Source: Undaria pinnatifida
Taxonomy: Eukaryota > Sar > Phaeophyceae > Laminariales > Alariaceae
Assembly: GCA_012845835.1 (NCBI GenBank)
Contig: JABAKD010000006.1
Coordinates: 5,079,044 to 5,143,043 of the forward strand
DNA length: 64,000 nucleotides
Reading direction: 5' to 3'
Numbering within the stretch: the first letter of the stretch is position 1; every line of letters begins with the position of its first letter. Below the pieces are notes generated by a model, which was not told the origin of the DNA, searched no databases, and saw only the letters and a list, made by a program, of their open reading frames with translations. Positions 34,501 to 42,925 of the stretch are shown piece after piece. Both the position numbers and the translations under genes were made by a program.

Positions 34501-36337
34501 TTCCCCACTCCTGAGCCCATTTTCTCGCAGGGTTACCACCCTTGAACTGTGTACACTAACTCGTGTACGTTGTATATGAAATTGACAGACATGTACGAAA
34601 TACGTGGGAATGTGGTGAGCTTGAGCTCTATTTTTTCCCACCCGCCGGAGAACAAAAAATGAAGAAAAGTATTGTTTCCTACTTCCTTGCTTGTGTCGCT
34701 TTTCCTTCTCTTCTTGTGTCTAATTTTCCTTTGGTTTATATTTTGCCCTGGTGTTTCGGCACCTTCCGGTTTTTCTTGGCGTGGCGACGGTGATGGTCAT
34801 GGTTCTGCGGCCGCGCAGCACAACAACGCGGCTGTGCCATTGCACCAAATGACGGCATCCGCGGTCGGTAACACTCCCGAGCGGGATATCGATAAGCTCA
34901 AGGAGGTTCTCATGCGCAGCGTCATGCACGCCGACGAGCGCCTCTTCAGCTTCAAGGTAAGCTTGTGATGTTGTTAGTGGTGATGAGGATGATGTTAGTG
35001 GTGTTGGTGGTGTTGGTTATGGTGTTGCTGATTGTGGGGTGGTGGTGGTTCTGTTGGGGGCGGCAGGAGTATTGGTGTATTGGGGTTGTTGGCATTGTTG
35101 TCACTGTTGTCGGTGGTGATGGGGGTGCTGGTGCTGGTGCTTGTTGTGGCGTTGTTGGTATTGTTGTTGTTGTTGGTGTTGGTGTTGGTGTTGGTGTTGG
35201 TGTTGGTGTTGGTGTTGGTGTTGGTGTTGGTGTTGTTGTTGTTTGTCGTTGTCGTTGTTGTTGGTACCGTTCTTGCTGTAGTTGCCATTCTCGCTGCTGT
35301 TGCTGACGTCGTCGAGGTTGGTGTTGAGGCCATTGTTGGTGTTGGTGTTTTTGTTTTTTGTTGTCGTTGTTGCGGTTGCTGTTGTTGTTTTGTTGTTTTC
35401 TACTTATGTTTCTCTGACCCTGACCCTCGCCGTATGTTTTGTCGTGCCGTGTATTGTCTTGCTCGCCTCGCTGTCCTACTCGGTTCGGTTCGGTGGCTGT
35501 CAGGTGAGGCACCACGATTGGATTTTCGGACCCAACTTCGGCATGGTGGACATCCAGCTCAACGGCACACGTCGCCCGGACATTTCGCGTGAGTCCTTGA
35601 TATGTGACCGCGCGCTCCCTGTGGCTGTCTTCTCTCTCTCGCCCAACCATAAGTTCCTCCCTCTCGTAACTGACAATTTGTCCAGCCCTTTTGGCTACAG
35701 AGGGGAAAACTGTCGTGTTTTTACGCGACGATTTCAGCATCAGCGACACGAAGCAACGCGGGCTACTAGGTTAGGGAATTGCTTTTTTGAGGCTACCATC
35801 AACTGAAGGTCAATACACTTTTTGAATGACGCGTCCCCCCATCCGTCGCCCCCCCGCGCCCCCTCTGCTCCCACAGACTCCTAAAGCGTTTCAAAACTTA
35901 GACGTTCAGGCGCGGCCTCGGCTCATGCCTGGGCCGTGTCCTTTCCCTTAATCCTCTGCGCCCCCCCACTCCACGACCTACGCTCCCACGAACAAATACG
36001 CTCATCCCGCACGGGCCCCACCTGATGTTTGGTGCTATGTCAATCCCCTTAATTAACTGTCTTCCCCGCCCCCCCCCCCCCCCCGCCCTCCGCATCGCCT
36101 CCGCTTCCACGAACAGTCACCCTTATCCCGCACGTCGGCGACCCCAAGATCCGCAACCTAGAACTCGGGAATTCCGGTATTAAGGTCAAGAACCCCCAGC
36201 AGTCCGATGCTTCGCGCTCGGCCTACCAGACGGCCATGGCCTTGGGCGTTGATCCGCGGGGGGGGGCGCCGGCGGGGGGGACAGAGAGTCCGTCCAATCC
36301 GACTCCGGGGTGCAAGTGCCATTGCACCATCTCCTAA
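10361..36337 (+). CDS. PhoD-like metallophosphatase, 14 exons, 575 aa, CaaX-like C-terminus
   Basis: Exons 10361-10557, 22549-22630, 23320-23438, 24408-24539, 25405-25533, 29068-29156, 29573-29680, 30258-30354, 31916-32065, 33269-33337, 34150-34261, 34819-34956, 35504-35588 and 36117-36337 join in phase to 1,728 nt. Seen: an N-terminal GPIVGAVTETTGR|VLVE segment (residues ~54-70), VSC (Cys136), GDQIYADE (165-172), CDDHEF (240-245) and GDVHIGG (417-423). In PhoD-like phosphatases such Asp, His and Cys motifs bind the catalytic metals that hydrolyse phosphate esters; the substrate here is unknown. The last residues are CKCHCTIS, a CaaX-type box with extra cysteines, which suggests lipid attachment and a membrane location. 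No signal peptide or membrane segment is seen. The start at 10361 follows an in-frame stop at 10331; Met16 (10406) is an alternative. All donors are GT, mostly GTGAGT. Exon 9's acceptor is the weakest join. The family is secure; exact borders are inferred. Confidence 0.9.
10812..11962. repeat. Fold-back element: duplicated arms related to repeat A
   Basis: Two tandem copies of a ~90-bp arm lie at 10812-10903 and 10913-11003 (CAAGGACGTCAGCCGTGAG, CATCTTTGCAAGCTGCG). Two inverted copies lie at 11718-11775 (partial) and about 11872-11962. The arms share the CATCTTTGCAAGCTG core with repeat A. The centre (11004-11717) has no coding capacity recognised. Single arm-like copies are at 19565-19655 and 28555-28625. 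Confidence 0.8.
12277..12800 (+). repeat. Dispersed repeat A, interrupted by a MITE
   Basis: The left part has TACACTTCGGCTGTGAGATCG, CATCTTTGCAAGCTGCG and ACTTCGATCGCGC. It resumes after about 12640 with GGTCGGTGACTCCC, GGGTCAACAGGACTACG and CCTGAGGGGGACAAAA. The order equals that of intact copies once the insert is removed. Confidence 0.75.
12389..12636. mobile_element. MITE with TGCTACGATAGAGGTG termini, copy 1
   Basis: The left end GACGCGTGCTACGATAGAGG is mirrored at the right end by CCTCTATCGGAGCACGT. The interior shares TCAATTTGGGAGCTTAAGAC, AAAACTGATTTGGAGAAAA and GATGAAAAATCCCA with the copy at 49578-49832. There is no coding capacity. It is inserted in a copy of repeat A. The target duplication is not clear at this copy. 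Confidence 0.8.
12840..12960. repeat. Short dispersed repeat related to 12080-12170 and 56320-56460
   Basis: Blocks like TTTTGTTTTTGCCCGCGTGCGTGCTTG and GGCTGGCGTTGCATGGCC match the reverse complement of the 56341-56460 segment and resemble 12105-12170. It is probably an old mobile element fragment. Confidence 0.45.
13126..13206 (+). repeat. Possible tRNA-derived head (SINE-like)
   Basis: TGTGGATCAGTAGG resembles an A box and CAGGTTCTAATCCTC a B box, about 40 bp apart, as in tRNA-derived elements. The acceptor-stem pairing needed for a working tRNA is not seen, and a minisatellite follows directly. Confidence 0.4.
13250..13500. repeat. GGGTAATCTCTGTAGGGTA tandem repeat, cluster 1
   Basis: Units contain AGAACAAGAGGGTAATCTC, TGTAGGGTACGGGATGTGC and ACAGAACTCACAGAAGTG, with a period near 80-100 bp. 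A second cluster in the same orientation lies at 14120-14400. Confidence 0.75.
14120..14400. repeat. GGGTAATCTCTGTAGGGTA tandem repeat, cluster 2
   Basis: This has the same unit as 13250-13500. The 620 bp between the clusters has no gene recognised and includes a short (TTTACA)n run at 13725-13750. Confidence 0.75.
14401..20259. other. Interior of intron 1: no gene recognised
   Basis: Contents include repeat C copies at 15650-15820, 17068-17130 and 19085-19215, CTG/GTG-rich runs at 16845-16935, GATTATTTCTGG-type runs near 16620-16690, and a repeat A arm at 19565-19655. The open frames here are low-complexity or repeat-driven. Confidence 0.5.
20260..21850. repeat. ~343-bp tandem repeat, four to five units, in intron 1
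   Basis: The landmark GAGTCTCAGTACCTGAGCTT with GTAGCCACGTAACGTCGCTG starts units near 20320, 20664, 21114, 21458 and 21799. Intervals are 344, 450, 344 and 341 bp. The 450-bp unit has an extra ~107 bp. Other shared blocks are GATGAGAGCATTCGGCACAC and GGCATGTTCCGCCATGCTAA. Confidence 0.85.
22075..22548 (+). repeat. ~90-bp pyrimidine-rich minisatellite forming the exon 2 acceptor region
   Basis: Five units start near 22075, 22166, 22257, 22345 and 22429 with GTTAACGTCGCTGTTGA-like sequence. They continue in TTTTCGTTCTCG runs and end in CGCTCGCTTT(A/C)G. The last unit ends CGCTCGCTTCCAG, which is the 3' splice site of exon 2. The polypyrimidine tract is therefore part of a tandem array. Confidence 0.8.
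22549..22630 (+). CDS. PhoD-like gene, exon 2
   Basis: The first base completes Arg66, then VLVEMEKSMVVKMDAF and on to residue 93. The donor is GTGTGA, weaker than the usual GTGAGT. The sequence fits the first strands of the PhoD N-terminal domain. Confidence 0.8.
23320..23438 (+). CDS. PhoD-like gene, exon 3
   Basis: The acceptor is GTTTCCAG and the donor GTGAGT. It encodes residues 94-132 plus two bases, including LKNFRPGKRIRVSV and EREARFTTT, typical of the N-terminal beta-sandwich that precedes the catalytic domain. Confidence 0.85.
23640..24407 (+). repeat. Tandem array in intron 3 carrying copies of the exon 4 acceptor and first codons
   Basis: The array consists of GATGCGATGCGATGTGA-type runs with embedded copies of the exon 4 start. 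The copies begin after CAG at 23788, 23926 and 24266; a degenerate one lies near 24094. The last unit (about 142 bp) is nearly identical to the one before it and leads into the true exon. Confidence 0.85.
24408..24539 (+). CDS. PhoD-like gene, exon 4 (metal-site motifs)
   Basis: The acceptor is TTTGCAG and the donor GTGAGA. It encodes VSCNCHTHTEE and VLHMGDQIYADEDFGA. In PhoD enzymes a Cys after the first catalytic strand and the Asp and Tyr of GDQIY are metal ligands, so this exon is central to catalysis. Confidence 0.9.
25127..25181 (+). pseudogene. Degenerate copy of the exon 5 start in intron 4
   Basis: TTCAG is followed in the right phase by PGSGMRFDYS, against SGGSMHFESS in exon 5. It runs to a TAA at 25179-25181. 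The flanking sequence (ATAAACGTGTC...TCTTCGCGCT) is also repeated near 25200 and 25340. Confidence 0.65.
25405..25533 (+). CDS. PhoD-like gene, exon 5
   Basis: The acceptor is TTTTTTTTCAG and the donor GTGAGT. It encodes residues from Lys177 to Lys220 (SGGSMHFESSWQACL, LLECYRKTYRK). The YRxTY segment precedes the DDHE motif in this family. Confidence 0.85.
26616..27128 (-). pseudogene. C-terminal remnant of a pogo/Tigger-type transposase
   Basis: This is an open frame of 170 codons lying inside the element. It is acidic (VEDDPEVLEEEIDMEL, TLSDDDDVSSEEEGDG). Such acidic tails follow the DDE domain in Tigger/jerky-type proteins; this assignment rests mainly on the surrounding inverted repeats. 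No DNA-binding or DDE domain is present. The N-terminal Met here is probably not a real start. Confidence 0.55.
27203..27230. repeat. (CAG)9 microsatellite
   Basis: Nine CAG triplets lie inside the Tigger-like element, outside the remnant frame. Confidence 0.9.
27885..28365. repeat. ~480-bp polypurine (G-rich) tract in intron 5
   Basis: The + strand is almost only G and A in two blocks (27885-28030 and 28120-28362), including runs of 10 to 20 G. All frames are open on both strands because of composition; the apparent 257-codon frame is not a gene. Confidence 0.9.
29068..29156 (+). CDS. PhoD-like gene, exon 6 (DDHE motif)
   Basis: The acceptor is GCTCCAG and the donor GTGAGG. It encodes TWNMQGVVTVLASAANYMI, CDDHEFVDDLG. 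The DDHE motif corresponds to the metal-binding NDH/DDH motif of metallophosphatases. Confidence 0.9.
29573..29680 (+). CDS. PhoD-like gene, exon 7
   Basis: The acceptor is CGTTACAG and the donor GTGAGT. It encodes DEPEHRDPSTPEFYVARV and GYQVYCEYQKQLLVDLD, the helical 'YQ.Y...Q' segment found after the DDH motif in PhoD proteins. Confidence 0.85.
29938..30055. repeat. 59-bp tandem duplication in intron 7
   Basis: TTCGAGCTGCCTTTTTGAGC (29938) is repeated as TTCGAGCAGCCTTTTTGGGC (29997). The second copy leads into a CCGTTGCAG acceptor-like site that is not used in the model. Confidence 0.75.
30258..30354 (+). CDS. PhoD-like gene, exon 8
   Basis: The acceptor is ACCTCAG and the donor GTGGGT. 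It encodes TNHSVRPYYAFRLSPKVGFF and MTDNRIERSIHR, the strand and loop corresponding to 'LDTR' in bacterial PhoD. Confidence 0.85.
31540..31865. repeat. CA/CACC-rich low-complexity tract in intron 8
   Basis: ACACGCACACGCACGCGCAC and CCACCACCACTACCGCCACC runs dominate. The open frames are compositional. Confidence 0.8.
31916..32065 (+). CDS. PhoD-like gene, exon 9
   Basis: This encodes LEGTDEEWKNQDFLGPRQWE, then RLKQAFAKDFAGC and ETVLFGAPTPLVFISQA. The donor is GTGAGT. The acceptor chosen (ACTAAAAG) has no pyrimidine tract but keeps the phase. The stronger-looking GGGAACAG, 13 bp downstream, would break it. Either the weak site is used or a small exon is missing. Confidence 0.75.
33269..33337 (+). 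CDS. PhoD-like gene, exon 10
   Basis: The acceptor is TTTTTTTTTGCCTTGCAG and the donor GTGAGT. It encodes ATGVAERVIDDARGTWGHKN and FK. At 69 nt it is the shortest exon. Confidence 0.85.
34150..34261 (+). CDS. PhoD-like gene, exon 11 (GDVHIGG motif)
   Basis: The acceptor is GCCGTGCAG and the donor GTGAGG. It encodes QEALTTFLSNWQSAKPNRAV and VTLAGDVHIGGFTDSW. GDVH is the last metal-binding motif of the PhoD/metallophosphatase fold. Confidence 0.9.
34819..34956 (+). CDS. PhoD-like gene, exon 12
   Basis: The acceptor is CGCGCAG and the donor GTAAGC. It encodes PLHQMTASAVGNTPERDIDK and LMRSVMHADERLFSFK. The 'TASAxGN' segment follows GDVH in related proteins. Confidence 0.8.
35165..35234. repeat. 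(TTGGTG)n hexamer microsatellite in intron 12
   Basis: About ten TTGGTG units lie within a wider GTT/GGT-rich tract (34960-35400). The long frames on both strands here are compositional. Confidence 0.9.
35504..35588 (+). CDS. PhoD-like gene, exon 13
   Basis: The acceptor is GGCTGTCAG and the donor GTGAGT. It encodes VRHHDWIFGPNFGMVDIQLN and GTRRPDIS, the late beta-strands of the domain. Confidence 0.8.
36117..36337 (+). CDS. PhoD-like gene, exon 14 with CaaX-like end
   Basis: The acceptor is CCACGAACAG after a poly-C tract (36067-36084). It encodes IPHVGDPKIRNLELGNSGIK, a Gly/Pro-rich linker and finally CKCHCTIS before TAA at 36335-36337. The reading frame through the G9 run at 36248 is open and continuous. 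Confidence 0.8.
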
Positions 36338-38851
36338 TGGGGGTCTGACAATTGGTTGTATCTCCTTATGGGAGCCTGGGGAATTGTTATGGGGCGCTCG
36401 GCGCAATGACTATGCGGTTTGCTGTGGCCTTATTGCTTCGATGGACGAGCGTGAACGGTACACGGGGAAGCTCTTGGCGGGGCGGGGGTCTAGGCCGGGA
36501 GGAGGCGTTGGAGTGATCGGCGTGTAGGTGTCACGCTGCTGCTGCAGCTGTGGTGCTGCTACGCTTTTGCTTTGCTGCTGCTACTACTGTTTTGCTGCTG
36601 GGCCGCTTCCGCAACGATGCGGCTGTGCTGCTGCTGCTATGGTGCTGCTCTACTGCACCTGCTGCTATGGTGCAGCTGCTTTGTGGAGGCAAACAGATAT
36701 AATTTATTTGTAGTGTTATCTTGTGGTGTGAAGGTTCTTGCTGTTTGGGCCTGCCTCTTTGTGCCGTTCGCGGTCCATTTTTGTTTCTCAAGACGAATGT
36801 GGTTGAACGTCAGTGAACCTCCGAGAAGCATTGAAAGCGGATAGAGGAGGATGTGGGGGTCGCCTAATGTAGGTGCAGTAGTGCCTTTGGAGAGTCTTGA
36901 CTCCATTATAACTGGACCCACATTTTTGGGTTCGACCCACTAGAAAATAGTGTGCGTTCATTTTCCCAGTAGTAGACAAGTCGCAGAGGTGTAGTGCCGT
37001 AAGTCAGTGGCGGACATACTCCCCCATAATAGCCCGCCTCTTATTGTCCCCTCCTCCGTGTGCCAGCGATTTTCAGCCGTTTTTTGGCGCGTGTAGGGGT
37101 TGGGACCGCGGGGAGAATCTGGTTGGGCTGTGTTGTTTTTCCTGGAAATAGTGGAGTGTCACACGTCATTAACCCCCGTCCCTCCGCTATCCCTTCAAAC
37201 AGAGCAAAGTAGGTCGACCGCATGCGGGCGGGCTTAAGTAGGTTACACCGCGCCTAAAAATAGGAACCCTTTTTTAGACTGAAGCATATTTTTTAAAAGG
37301 TTTTGTGTTCGCAGCCGATCGAGATGCGTCTCGACTCTCCAAATTGCTAACCAACGTACTTGTAGTAAGTTACCTGCAGCTGCAACTATCGTGCTTCTCG
37401 AGTTCCTAGCGACATCTAGTACTATTTCAACGCCTCCACCGCCCTCTGCATGCCGTCCCGTAGGATGGTTAGTCGCACGCAAAACATAACGTGTATCACT
37501 TGCAGCGATGGTTGTGTGTATTTTTTTCGTGATGACGAAGTCCTTCGCCGTGTCGATCCAAGAATTTAATGCGCCGGGTGTTGGGTTGAATATCTGGCGC
37601 TGCCCGGCCTTGTCCCGTTGATTGCTGTGGGTTGTGGTTTCGTCGGTTTTTCCTGAAATCAGTCGTGCGGGTATCGTTAGGTCTCCTAAGTCAGTCGTGC
37701 GGGGGGATGGGGGGTGACGTGAGGTTTCCGGGTAGAAGAAGGGGAGACGGCGGAGGGGGGGGGGTAGTGGAGGGAAAACCGACCGCGTGGCTGCTGTAAT
37801 TGTCGCCGCCGATTCTCGATAGGGCAGCTGGCGTCGGCCCCCTCTCCGAGGTTTTCACGACCCTTCGATGGGTTTGGTGGAGGTGTTACTTTGATGGTTG
37901 TACTTTTGTTCGGACGCTTGTTGTCTGTTCGTCGCCGATGTATGCGTTGTAGCCGTTGGCGGCCATCTTTCTTCTTGTTATTTCGGCGGTGTCCACAGCA
38001 TGGCAGATAGAGAAGGAATTCGTGCCTGGCATTCTGCTCTTTTTTGGTTTGTGGGGAAGCACGGTGTGGGGGTGACCAGCCATTCCGTGCTCGGGGATTG
38101 GGAGGGGGGGGGAGGGGGAATCGTTGTGGTAGTTTCTTTCAGTCACCCTGTGCTCAAGGGGGAAAGGGGGGGTACTCATTTTGCCCACCACCCAGGGGGG
38201 GTAATATTTAGTTGTAGTGGGTGGGGCTTGCGAAACCGTCCTGCGGGCTTTCGCCGTTCGGTGGAGGCCCGGTGGTTGTGTAAAGTGCCTGGGGGAGACC
38301 AGACGGGCACGGAATGACGGCCACCTCTTTGATGTACGAGTATTGCGTTGTTGTTTTCCCTTTGTTCCTGTCGTCGAGCTATGCCGTAGTTTTCCCCTTA
38401 GTGTCCTTGTCGGAAATCGATTCCGACTAGATGTGGCGGCTGGGTTGGGAATTGATATCTGTTGTTGAGCGAGGGGCGAACCTACTGCTGCTAGTAGCTG
38501 CGGCTGTGTTTTTTCGGTCATGTCCCTGTTATGTCTTCCATTTGTGTGTAGGGTTGCTGGATCAGTCGCAGGTTAGGGGTAACGCATGTAGAGAGTGTAC
38601 GGCGCACGTTCTGTGCTGCTGCAGTTGTTTTTCATTGACCTGTCGATGCGCTGTGTTGATAGGAAAACGTCTTGAGATCTTTATTTCACCCGTCCAGGTC
38701 AGCATCTCGTCGCGACGGATGCGTCGAGACTCTACTTTAAGCTAGGTTTTTGCTCGAATTTTGGAACAAGGTTGCGGACTGAGATGTTTTCCCGGCACGA
38801 GCTCGGAAATGGACATTTGATCGTTATAAGAATGGAAATGGAGGCTGAGCA

Positions 38852-39190
38852 GTGAATGGGCAACGTAGCACAGCAGTAGGCAGCGTCAGCCTTTATACAT
38901 TGTTGTTCACATTGGCTCCAAAACAGCATCTGTATGTTAAGCCAGACCGACGTAAACTTTTCTTCGTGATTCCAGATCGTAGGGACCTTGAACCTGGCCT
39001 CATCCATCCGTGCTGGGATTATGAGCTTGATAGTCCAAGGAAGGACCAGGTCAACGCAAAACAATATGCTGCTGGATCGTATACCCCGGGATGTGCGAGG
39101 GCTCATCAGACATGTTTTTCCAAAGTTGGTTCTGGTTTTATAGTCGGGCACAGGGGTGTCAAAGTTTTTTCCGCGGGCACCAGACGATGA
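38852..39190 (+). other. Unrecognised open frame, possible decayed gene fragment
   Basis: This is a 112-codon frame with balanced composition (KLFFVIPDRRDLEPGLIHPC, WDYELDSPRKDQVNAKQYAA). The same frame is stopped upstream, where an adjacent frame reads MFSRHELGNGHLIVIRMEME. It may be an old retroposed or transposon-derived fragment. No family is assigned. Confidence 0.25.
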
Positions 39191-39999
39191 TCATGTACAA
39201 GAAGTATTACGTTGTTGAGCGTCTCTATTTTGTTGAGCTTCCTGCATCCACCGTTAGGCCAAGTGCACATGAGTGGTGTAGTAGGTCAATATAGTCAGTC
39301 CATGTCCACATAATGAAACGGGCGAGGAGCTTTCAGTTTGCAAGTGGCTTTTCGTTTAGTAGTTGATTTGTCCTCTAATTTGCATTACTAGTTCGCGAAA
39401 AATGGAAAAAATACGAAAAAATACGAAGAAAAAAGGGCACTCTTCGGCATCATACCAGGTGCTGTACTGTTAGTGTGTAGAGTACTGCTTATTTTCCAGC
39501 CAAAGAAGCAAGTGTGCTTCTCATGCTCGATCTTACTCGCATACAACAGAGGCAAGCGCTTCAAACGAAAAATATGGGCCGATAGCTGCGTCACATATTG
39601 ATCACCCTGGCTCGAACTATGTCAGTCACGAATGAATGTCACAAGACACAGAGAGTGCGCATTTTTTTTTGTGTGTTCACGTTAAACTGCTGTTTCGACC
39701 CATCGACCTCCGACACACCCCGTGTCCGTGCCGATTCGTCATCCTAGAGAGGACGAGACCTGCGGTCACAATCTGCGAGAAATGGATCACATCGCAAATA
39801 CAAGGAAACACTGATCTACCGATTTTGTCCGCAGGCATCGCCACATGGATTGGTTTTGTTTTCTGTTTTCGCTCTCCCTTACAACTTTTGCTACACACCC
39901 GAGGGCACATAAAAAACCAAGATCCACGACCCTCTGTACTTCCCCCATAATCCCAGAATGCCCCCCCGCTGCCAAAAGAATGCACGGTGTTATTGTTCA

Positions 40000-40393
40000 A
40001 AAGGCTTGATCTTTTTTTACGTCAAAAAGAACTTTTATCGGTGGACAATCTTTATCAGGCTTTGAAATCCCAATTTGCCCGAGCATTTTGTCGAAGACAT
40101 CGTGCCTTGTTCGGACCCAATTAACAAGGCAGTTGTAAACAAAAGATATAATTTCGTTGTGTGCCGTTTCAGCGATATCAATCAGTGTGACTCGTGTGAC
40201 TCCCGTCTGCGACATTCTGCGCGATTTTTATGACAGCGGGCCCCAGTTCCTGCACAAGAGCAAACAGAGTGGAAAAGTGGAGGAATAATTGGGTTGTTGC
40301 CATTAATTTGTGGAATATCAACTTGTTACCAGAGTTTGTTTGGCGAAATTTATTTGCAGTTCCATCATCACTTCGGCCCAGCATGATTTCCAC
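40000..40393 (-). other. Unrecognised pair of overlapping open frames, possible pseudogene
   Basis: The frames 40178-40393 (LFLHFSTLFALVQELGPAVI) and 39997-40215 (NEIISFVYNCLVNWVRTRHD) overlap and have ordinary protein-like composition. They could be one frame broken by a shift. No family is recognised. Confidence 0.25.
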
Positions 40394-40489
40394 CCAATCA
40401 ATGCTCCGTATTTATAGCCTAAAATGCTGAATAAGTTGTCCCTATCGTTGAGTGTCCTACTCTTTGAACCTGGTACATAATAATATCCG

Positions 40490-40740
40490 GGTTATACAGT
40501 TTCCGTGCGCAGAACAAAATTGAACGTCCTAGTAGTCTTGTTGACCCTGGCATTAGCAGGGGAGTCACCGACTTGTATCCTTCACGAGGGTATATACACC
40601 GGGTAACGCGCGCGATCGAAGTATCACACGCAGCTAGCAAAGCTGAGATTAGACTATGTCAACATTTTTTTTGGTTGATCAAAAACCTCTTTAATTTGGT
40701 CGATCTCACGGCTGAAGTGTATTTTTTCAATTTTTAAATA
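40490..40740 (-). repeat. Dispersed repeat A, minus copy, diverged
   Basis: It shows TTGTTGACCCTGGC, GGGGAGTCACCGACTTG, GCGCGCGATCGAAGTATCAC, CAGCTAGCAAAGCTGAG and GATCTCACGGCTGAAGTG in the usual order. Confidence 0.75.
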
Positions 40741-42925
40741 TATCAAGCGTTCAGCGCTGGCCCCACAAGGTAGCCTGAGTGTCCCGAAAGAACTGATGAC
40801 CATTTACGGCTTACGCTTTTAGTGATGCCCGTTCGTTCTAACACGTCGACTCTTCGGAAGAATCGACCCATCCGGGGGAATTTCTTGTTTGCTGTACTCC
40901 CGATTAACATTCAAACAGTTTATTTTTCTTGAACTACGGAGGAAGTCGTTTCGTGATTCTCACGATGAATTCCGACTTTCCCCAACACCTTTACACAAAA
41001 CTGACATATGTGGCCTGCGGGTGTTCCACCCGGAAATGACCATGGAGGCTCTCTGGAGTACCAAAAACAATCGGCTATTTTAAACCATCTTATACATGAG
41101 ATGACATGCGGCGTGTATAGCTGGTGTACGCTCGTAGGATCGCTTTCGGATGACCCGATGAAGACACAGCCTATATGTATATGATTTGAGGCAATTGAAG
41201 GCCACATTTAGGTGAGCCTGTAAGAGAAGAACTCCAGATACAGAAGGGAAAGAAGATGATGATGTTGGTCGATGACCCCAATCCGATATATATTATGTTG
41301 ATTGATGATTAATTTGCTCAGCAGATGAGAGCTGATGGTGAGCAAAGAGGAGTGACCACGTGTGGGCGGTGCACGCGCGAAGCGCTGCGCCGAGGTCAAA
41401 ACATAGATACCCTCAGTATCCGATACGAATATAATACAAAAAACAAGCTCTGACCCCAAGAAGCAAAAATACCCAATGCGAGATCCTACAAGCCTTGTTG
41501 TTTAACAACTCGTGTCTCAGGGTATGCGATCATGACCCTATGTAGCCTATCTTCTTACTTCAGCAACAACTCGTATCTTCAATATCTTGCTACCGGTTCC
41601 AAGAGGGATACTGAAGACTGTCCCTCCCTCTCATTGTACGAGTACGTACTACGAGTACCAGATATCAGGATATGATTAGCCTGTGAGCTGCCGTGCAAAA
41701 TGTAGCAATTACTGCTGAGACTTGTGCTTGCTACGTACTACATCGACAAACGACAACTAACTACAAGACTGAAAACTGTCTGTCGTACTAGCAACTTGCA
41801 ATGTATACGTACCAGATGACTATAGGTGTTATCAAGTAACGACATGATGGTTACTGACAAGTGGCATCTCTAATACCTCCTCTCGTTATGTTAACACTTT
41901 CTCACTCTGCGTTACATGGTAAAACTCCACAACGGCAATACATGCAGCAACAATGATAAATGCTGGGGAAAATGTTTTGCGTAAAGCAAACTCATCTTGC
42001 TAAAATACCCAAGGGGTGAACACAAATAAGCGGACACGAAAAATCCTGCTCTGACAGTATACGAGCTTATGCATGTTTAAGTAAGTTAAACTCAATTTTA
42101 GTAGCTCACAATAGTAGAATCATCAGACGTGAACTATATTCCGGTCGGTTAGTCAACCAGAGAATAGAAAGATGTTTGCATTAGTCTAAGACAGTGAAAG
42201 TGTTCATCATTCCGCAACAATCATAGGAGTGAACAGCCTACCAGTGTTCCTGCCGCCAAAAAACAAAGGAACAAAGGGGCACTGCCAGCGATTTACAGCT
42301 GGATAAAACCACGTGTTCTAGAGAGACATCACCTTTCGTGTATCTTAATCTTCCGTATGTACTTGTCCAGTTGGCGGCTTTTCCGGCCGTATATCCTGAA
42401 GTACTGGAGATGGCGTAGATAAATTTAAGATTCAGCCATCCAGTCGAAATTAACTATTCGACTTGTACCCTCACTTGGTACTAACTGCGATATTTCACAA
42501 TCTCCGAACCGTGCACAACATCGGTCGTTGTCTCTGCTCGCCCCGTACAAAGAGAACATGCGACATTCTACGTACAGCTTTGGTAAAGAGATAAGGCATT
42601 TCACACTTCCGGTGGCTTGACCTTGTTGGTGTAGACGTTGTCGGTATAGACGTTGTTGATGTAGACGTCGTCAGATGTGCTTGGTTCGATGTCCGTCGCT
42701 TGGAACTAGAGGCTTAACTTAATCTTGAAGTTGGAGAGGTAGGTAGGATCCTTTCCCTCGAAAACTGATTGCCGCCATCGGCTCCATCTCTGTTAATTAT
42801 GCAGCTAGTTTCTGAGTCGTGGCCTCGATGATTATGGGCTCTTCGTTCATGATGGAGAGGAAGCCTGAGGTTGGCTTGCGGGTGTACACGAAGGCCGGAG
42901 ATGTCGCCAGTGGCTCTTGATCGTT

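Larger units (their letters stand above)
36338..42713. other. No confident gene; repeats and low-complexity DNA
   Basis: Contents include CTG runs at 36535-36680, G-rich runs near 37740-38210, a ~90-bp motif shared with 5343 and 60655 (39695-39785), and repeat A in minus orientation at 40490-40740. The frames at 38850-39190 (plus) and 40000-40390 (minus) look more protein-like than most but match no family I recognise. Confidence 0.45.

Noticed and set aside
35163-35240. Telomeric repeat tract
   Set aside because: TTGGTG is not a known telomere unit and the tract sits inside an intron.
34952-35749. 265-codon minus-strand frame rich in Thr/Asn/Pro, and its plus-strand Val/Leu partner
   Set aside because: It comes from the GTT/TTGGTG microsatellite, and exon 13 on the + strand explains the only conserved part.
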